Positions 58,969-64,000 of a stretch of DNA of 64,000 nt are shown piece after piece. The stretch spans positions 1-64,000 of the forward strand of contig QRFJ01005310.1 of the NCBI GenBank assembly GCA_006176705.1. The letters are read 5' to 3'. The DNA comes from Cocos nucifera (Eukaryota; Streptophyta; Magnoliopsida; Arecales; Arecaceae). Both the position numbers and the translations under genes were made by a program. The notes below the pieces were generated by a model that did no database searches, was not told where the DNA came from, and worked only from the letters and a program-made list of their open reading frames with translations. Within the stretch, counting starts at the first letter, position 1, and every line of letters begins with the position of its first letter.

Positions 58969-59669
58969 TCTATCGGGTTAAGAGGACTAAGGCTAAAATT
59001 TAACAAGATTTGCTCATCCAGGAGTCTAGGGATTGTTGGAGCATCAAAGGACTTCAGCTTATCGACTGAGTTTTGATCTTCATTTTCTAGCCCAAGAGCT
59101 CGGCGAACCGATTCCCTTACCTCGCCCCATGGAGGTTGCCATAGTTCTAGGGTGGGATGGAAAACGAAGAAGAACTTCTCCTTCCAACAAAGAATGGAGG
59201 AAGGGACACCTTTAAGCAGTCCCTTCCTCCCGAACTGTGGAGACGCATACCACCAATCCTTAGTGGTGCGGTGATGTTTAAAGGTAAAAAAATTATGGAA
59301 CAGAAAAATGGTAGGTCGAACGCCTACCATGGTGCACAGAGAGAGGAATTCCATCATAAATCTAAAAGAGTTCGGCACTATGGCAACAAGAAAAATATTG
59401 AGAAACCTAAATAAGTTAGCTATAAAAAAGGGTAAAGGGAACCTAAGCCCAGCCCGAAAGGTTTTGATATGCAGACAGATTCGGCTGAGAGGGGGTGAGC
59501 GGGCTCGATCGTCAGGCCCAGGGAGTTCAAGATCATACTCAAGAGGAATTCCAAACTGAATCCTAGCTAAAAAAAGGTTGTCAGGCCGAAGTCTACAAGA
59601 AATGGTTGCAAGCACAAAAGGATAGGATGATCCCAAGGGTTCGACCACCTCAGGAGGCAGGTTCGTCAA

Positions 59670-60353
59670 AATTAAGGGGCCGGACTCTCAGAACAAGTCG
59701 ATCAAGATCCCTCACTAGACATTTGGATCAAGGTAAAATCAAGAAATTATCTAAAAAATCAAAAAAAAAAGAGACATTCAGGCTTCGACAAGAATAGAAT
59801 GTACGAGAAAGTAAGAATGCAGAGATAATCCAAAACATGTTAGAAAGCTGACCTAAATTGGTTGAGAAGAACAAGGAGATGGCAAATGGAGCAAGAATCG
59901 AAGGAAGGTACACCAAAAACCAAAAGAAGTAGCTTGGGCTCTCACTTGGGATGAAGAAGGAAACTAGATGGAGGAAAGGAAGATTTCAGATGTAGGGACT
60001 TGGAGGAGGAGGGCGGCTTAAGTAACCCTTGGAGCCCTAGAGTAGTTACGATTGTAGATTTTCTCTAGCCGATGTCTAATCGATGCGTGTCGCACTCATC
60101 ATGGCATAAAGGTTCTAACAGACAGACTCTTAATGGTGTTGTACTTCGAGCAGACTTCTAGCAAGGAATTTGGAAAATGTCTCTTCGAGTCACCGTGCAT
60201 ATACGAAGCTTCGATGCCAGCCCAATAAATGCCAAATCATCCTATCCCATCAAGAAGTCAGAAATCTAGTAGGACCGAAAAATTCTTCAAACTTTGGTGG
60301 TCTTCATCTTACTCCCATCCTTCAAACTTCGAACTCGAGAGTAGAGGAGCTAG
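59670..60353 (-). other. Upstream region of the antisense gene
   Basis: About 680 bases between the antisense start and the 3' LTR. Frames exist on both strands but carry no domain. If the antisense gene is transcribed from its own promoter it should lie here. The stretch also includes the purine tract of J at 60338-60353 on the plus strand. Confidence 0.45.
60338..60353 (+). other. Polypurine tract of J
   Basis: GAGAGTAGAGGAGCTAG-type purine run adjoining the 3' LTR TGTTGGGG. Confidence 0.65.
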
Positions 60354-61579
60354 TGTTGGGGATAAATCCATGCCTACCAAATATTGGCTAAAATTTGGAC
60401 TAAATCAATTTCATCTGATTACAGTTATAGAAACTGAACCTCAACCTGCAGGAATATTCAAGCTCTAAATCATTCTGGAATGGCCAACCTTCGATACTGT
60501 AGCCAGAGAATCTGATTGACTGGGAAGACCAGGACGTCACAAATTCCTTCTCTAGGCAAGCTTGAATTGTCAATACCGCTCCAGAGAATTGGCCAAGTTC
60601 CTAGCACCTGTGCATCCCGTTCGGCCGATCTCCCTCCAATGGCCGAACACCTCTAGCAGCCAAACACTTTTTGGACTCCAACAGGCGAACTCCAGTAGCC
60701 GAACTCCTCTAACAACCGAACTCCTTTCAGACTCTTCCAACAGGCGAACTTCTTTTGAACTCCAACAGCAAACTCCTTCTGAATTCTCCCAAAAGGCAAA
60801 ATCCTCTAGCAACCAAACTTCATTCGGACTCCAACAGGCGAACTCCTTTTGTATTCTTCCAATAGGCGAACTCCTCTAGCAGCTGAACTCCTTCTGGACT
60901 CTTCCAATAGGCGAATTCCTTTCAGACTCCTTCAATAGGCAAACTCCTTCCGGATTCTCTCTAGTAGTTGGGTTCCTCCATCAGAAAAATTCTTCCATGG
61001 GTTTCTCCTCTAGAAAAGCTGCGTGTAGATCTCTCCGACAGGTCTACTTCCTGATTCTAGAAGAGTTTCCTCTCCTACGTAAATTCGACTTTGGATACGG
61101 CATAAACTGTGCCACACTCGGACTACCTTCGAGGAGTCTGAACTCCTCTAGAATTGATATAGCTCAAAGGTCATCACCAATCGATGCCGACTCCTCTGAA
61201 CTTTGACAATCAAATCTCAAATGGATAGGCACCTTGCAACAATAGATACTATCCTTTGTAACAAACTCCATGTGGCCCAGAGCGGCCCGCTACCCAATAG
61301 TTATGGTTGTCATTATCAGTTTGTTACAGGCTCCATTTATAAAAGGGACCCTCCAAATATATTTTCTCCAGACTCTCTTCTCCTTCTCAATATTCTACAA
61401 CTTTCTCAACTGAGTACTCCATTTCTATTTGTCGAAAGAGCTGACTTGATCATCGGAGGGTCTTGCCGGAGCCACCCCCATCAGACTCTAGATGAGACTT
61501 ATTTTGCAGGTCACTGGTGGTGATCTCTTCTTCTCTAACTCTGGTGCTTCTTCGACAATGACCAGATTTTGTACCAACA
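60354..61579 (+). repeat. 3' LTR of J (1226 bp)
   Basis: TGTTGGGGATAAATCC ... TTGTACCAACA, partner of 49194-50444, with a roughly 20-base deletion near 60530. TATAAAAG at 61338-61345. Followed by the GTATT target copy and the integrase of C. Confidence 0.92.
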
Positions 61580-61584
61580 GTATT

Positions 61585-62190
61585 CATCTTGCTGATGCAG
61601 TACTTTATCAGATCGTCTTAATGGTGCAGATATACTAGTCTTCAAGTTTGATCTAATCAAATCTGATTCTGGTTCAGCTACTAGAGTCGGTTCTTCTACC
61701 AAGCAAACTTTCTCAAGTTTGACCTTTGAGGTAACATTTTCTTTATCAAGAAACTTCTTTTCTAAAAAGATTGCCCTATTGTTGATGAGTACCTTTTTTT
61801 CTTAGAAGTAATAATCCCTAGTTTTCTTAGGTACCTTATAAACACATACTTATCAAACTAGGGTCTGTATTTATTTGTATGCAAATGTTTGATGTAGATC
61901 GGACAACCCCAAATCGAAGGGTGAGAGAGTGTAGGACTACGCCCAATCCATATCTCATATTGAGTCTTTTCAATAGATTTGTTTGAAACATTGTTCAATA
62001 TAAAATATGCAGTTTCAAGAGCATAATCCTAAAATTAAACAGGCAGACTAGTAAATTCTATCATGGATCGAATCATATCTAACAAGGTTCAATTCTTCCT
62101 TTTCGATACACCTTTATGCTATGGTGTCCCTAAAGAAGTCAATTGAGAAAATCCCACTCCCCTAGTGTTGCCTAGAAGAACAACCTCTGG
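61585..62190 (-). pseudogene. pol: Element C, integrase C-terminal part
   Basis: Read from 62190: GVGFSQLTSLGTP, LLDMIRSMIEFTSLP, YALETAYFILNNVSNKS, YEIWIGRSPTLSHPSIWGC, then AIFLEKKFLDKENV and the linker up to HQQDE, where J enters. Stops and one frameshift. The zinc region, core start, gag and 5' LTR of C are not in the window; they were separated by the sequence beginning at about 62195. Confidence 0.85.
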
Positions 62191-62194
62191 GGGG

Positions 62195-64000
62195 GGGGGA
62201 ATTAAGTTTTCCAAAAATTTTTAGATTACTAAGCATATGTATAGAATTAGAATACTATTATATGAAAAAATGCAGTAATTAAATGAGTAGAAAATAATAA
62301 TAGCTAATGAAGAAAATCACGTATACAAATCTACAAGATTTTTATAGTGATTCGGTGTCAAATCTAAAACCTACATCCACTGCTCAAGAACTCCACTTGA
62401 GAATTCCACTATAATCTTCAAGATTATAGCAAGATTGTTTTTCTTCCAGGTTCATAATTTAAATCCAATTGGTTTTGCGGGGTAACCAACCAAAATCTAA
62501 CTGCAAGCCACTCCTAGGCTTGTACAAATCCAATTCAAGGCTTGGATGAGCCTATCCCCTATGTTTTAGCCTTTTGAAACTTAAAATACAAAGATATTAG
62601 AATGCAGAAATTTAAAACAACAACAAACTCCTTTTAAAGAGCAAATTTGAGGCTTTGATGCACAAGCTGAGTAGTTAGAGGGCTTTTTCAATGAATGCTC
62701 CCTTTCTTTACTTGAGAATGCCTTGATTGCACAGCTAGTTGAGTGGTTGAATAGCAATGAAGACTCTTCAAGGCTCATTATTTGGATAGCACATGGTTTT
62801 TGAAACTTATCTAATATTTTCCACTTCCATGACTTTATATCTTGAGTTTTCAAGCCTTAATCTGATCTTAGAAGCCTTCTAATCTAAGCGAAGAAGTCCA
62901 AAAATGGATTTGTAGCTGCTGGAATGCCAGAAAAAGTCGTTTATAGCATCCAAATAGAAATCTAGGCAGTTCTGAAAATTAGCCCTTGGGGCTGTCAGAA
63001 GCTCGAAAGTCGACTCTCCAAACCCTTGAGTCGACTCCAGTCATGGGTGGAAAATATGACTCTCTACATTTTCTATCTCATGTCAGTTCTACGTGCCAGA
63101 GTCAACTCTAGTTGTAGATTGAAAAATTCAACATTTTGTTGTTGGATTGGTACCTTTTCTAAGATGGGAGTCGGCTCCTACTTTTCATGAGTCGACTCCT
63201 CCTTGAATTGACTTCTGGTCAACTCCTATGATTGGATTCATACTAAAGTCTTTTGTTTTGAACTTGATGCCTATTTGAGCCTGTGAGTTGGCTCCTACCA
63301 ATCTGGAGTTGACTCCTGATCTGTTCCAAATGCTTAAATCATACTAATTTGTCTTTAAACATCCACTGAGTTGGTTCATGACTCAATACTCTTTGAAAAT
63401 ATTTGGCTTGGTCTTCTTTTGCTCCACTTTCTTTATTCTTTTAGTCAAACATGGAGCATCATTGAAATGGATTTGTGTCTTCCTTAACTTTGTCTTAAAC
63501 ATTCAAATCAGATTGTTAGTACCAAAAATTGACTCAAATATTTTGTTATTCATCAAAATCATGCCTAGGATCAATATTCTCTCTCACTCTTTTATGATGA
63601 CAAAATCTTTGAGTTCGTACGTAACATTTGTAAATTCAGAAAGCATTTAGAGTGAAGAAAGTAGCATTCTATATCTATAACCAATGCAAATTTTGATTAT
63701 ATAGAAGTTCATCCATTTTGTAGGAATTTATTATTTTGATTTCAAGGATCCTCCCTCTTTCTATTTGTTGAAAGTAAAGTTTGCCACAAATTTAGAAGTT
63801 TCAAAATTTTATGGTATGAACCATTGATGTGCCATTTTGTTTCTATTTTATGCCATATTTTCAAAATATTAATATATATGTGTCATATTTTTGGAATTTT
63901 AAAATATATGTTATTTGTTACATTTGTATCATTTTATTTATGTTCCTCTCCCTTTCTTTATGCTTTATCTCATTCTCTTTCATTTTTGTGTGTATGCTCC
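62195..64000. repeat. Unclassified repeat-like sequence interrupting C
   Basis: Begins with a run of ten G followed by AATTAAGTTTTCC. Then 'tttttatagtgattcggtg' and 'ctacatccactgctcaag' (62338-62390), and further on a cluster of GAGTCGACTC-like motifs (63010-63345). Frames at 62581-62853 (minus) and 63378-63650 (plus) show no domain I recognise. The right end is outside, so neither termini nor class can be settled. Confidence 0.5.

Larger units (their letters stand above)
57820..59669 (-). pseudogene. Antisense extra gene of J ('putative gypsy type transposon' family), with two apparent introns
   Basis: Product of unknown role, found antisense at the 3' end of many Tat elements. Exon 1 (59669-58969): MTNLPPEVVEPL, FGIPLEYDLELPGPDDRA, FRAGLRFPLPFFIANLF, APNSFRFM-like NSFRFMMEF, GVRPTIFLFHNFF, DWWYASPQF and WKEKFFFVF, the conserved N-terminal domain (Transposase_28-like). 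Apparent introns: 58968-58903 (GT...AG, 66 nt) and 58469-58382 (GTAAGT...TTTTGCAG, 88 nt, phase 0). Exon 3 (from 58381): LAHYPFLHFEAASQ, then coiled coil SLEEARVEAVKAQTEA, ELKRLQNELREECGEM and a C-terminal acidic tail. A frameshift in exon 2 and stops in exon 3 make it a likely relic. Confidence 0.82.
49194..61579 (+). mobile_element. Gypsy Tat-type element J, nested in C, split by K
   Basis: 12,386 bp including K (8.9 kb without it). 5' LTR, gag remnant, RT, RNase H, second RNase H, integrase, tandem array, antisense extra gene, purine tract, 3' LTR. Flanks are GTATC (49189-49193) and GTATT (61580-61584). Joining the host across it restores the linker D-E-Y-Y-G-F-L of C. The second, archaeal-type RNase H and the antisense gene mark the Tat lineage. 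Same LTR family as I, opposite orientation. Confidence 0.93.

Noticed and set aside
62581..63650. Host gene in the right-end segment (frames at 62581-62853 and 63378-63650)
   Set aside because: Short, AT-rich, no domain, and the segment interrupts a retrotransposon and looks repetitive.

Overview
This is repeat-only DNA from a large plant genome. I find no host protein-coding gene, rRNA, tRNA or CRISPR array. Nearly the whole window is LTR retrotransposons (Ty1/copia and Ty3/gypsy), mostly broken by stops and frameshifts and inserted into one another. Copia primer-binding sites of the TGGTATCAGAG type (initiator Met tRNA) and a gypsy element of the Tat type (two RNase H domains plus an antisense extra gene) point to a flowering plant. 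The AT-rich background, very long copia LTRs (2.3-2.5 kb) and the Tat gag type suggest a monocot, perhaps a palm; that last step is inference. Gene-free pericentromeric or other heterochromatic DNA is the likely setting.

Elements are lettered A-K. Left part: E (minus, copia, 1-6909; gag, integrase, RT, one 2.3-kb LTR) interrupts D (plus, copia, 6910-10281; RNase H remnant and 2.5-kb 3' LTR). D abuts, and probably interrupts, A (minus, Tnt1-like copia). A is split into 10282-11949 and 32447-34606, because F (plus, copia, 11950-32441, same family as E) sits in its integrase/RT reading frame. F is itself split by G (plus, copia, 18680-28740). Target-site duplications are visible for F (TTAGG/TTATG) and G (AAAGA/AAAGA), so three nested layers can be ordered.

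Middle: the 5' LTR of A (34607-36939) carries an inserted 1.44-kb solo LTR (H). The same LTR also ends a deleted relative, B (36940-39393), giving a tandem with a shared LTR. Next comes C (minus, copia, same family as D), whose 3' LTR is 39397-41895. Its coding region is in three pieces (41896-42859, 48517-49188, 61585-62190) because two gypsy elements of one family landed in it in opposite orientations: I (minus, 42865-48511, TSD ATATC) and J (plus, 49194-61579, TSD GTATC/GTATT).

I has gag but no pol, and carries a long array of about 63-72-bp units before its 3' LTR. J has lost most of gag and protease but keeps RT, both RNase H domains and integrase. It also has a second tandem array and an antisense extra gene with two apparent introns. 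J is interrupted by K (52674-56153, TSD ATATT), a non-coding LTR element primed by a Met-tRNA-like site. The last 1.8 kb (62195-64000) is an unclassified repeat-like sequence cutting C.

Most useful observations: the TSD-resolved nesting; the shared-LTR tandem B/A; the spliced antisense gene in J; the related tandem arrays near the 3' ends of I and J; a GAGCYGGCTC-type palindrome recurring in LTRs of unrelated families; and an LTR-age inversion between K and its host J. All identities quoted are hand counts over short stretches.
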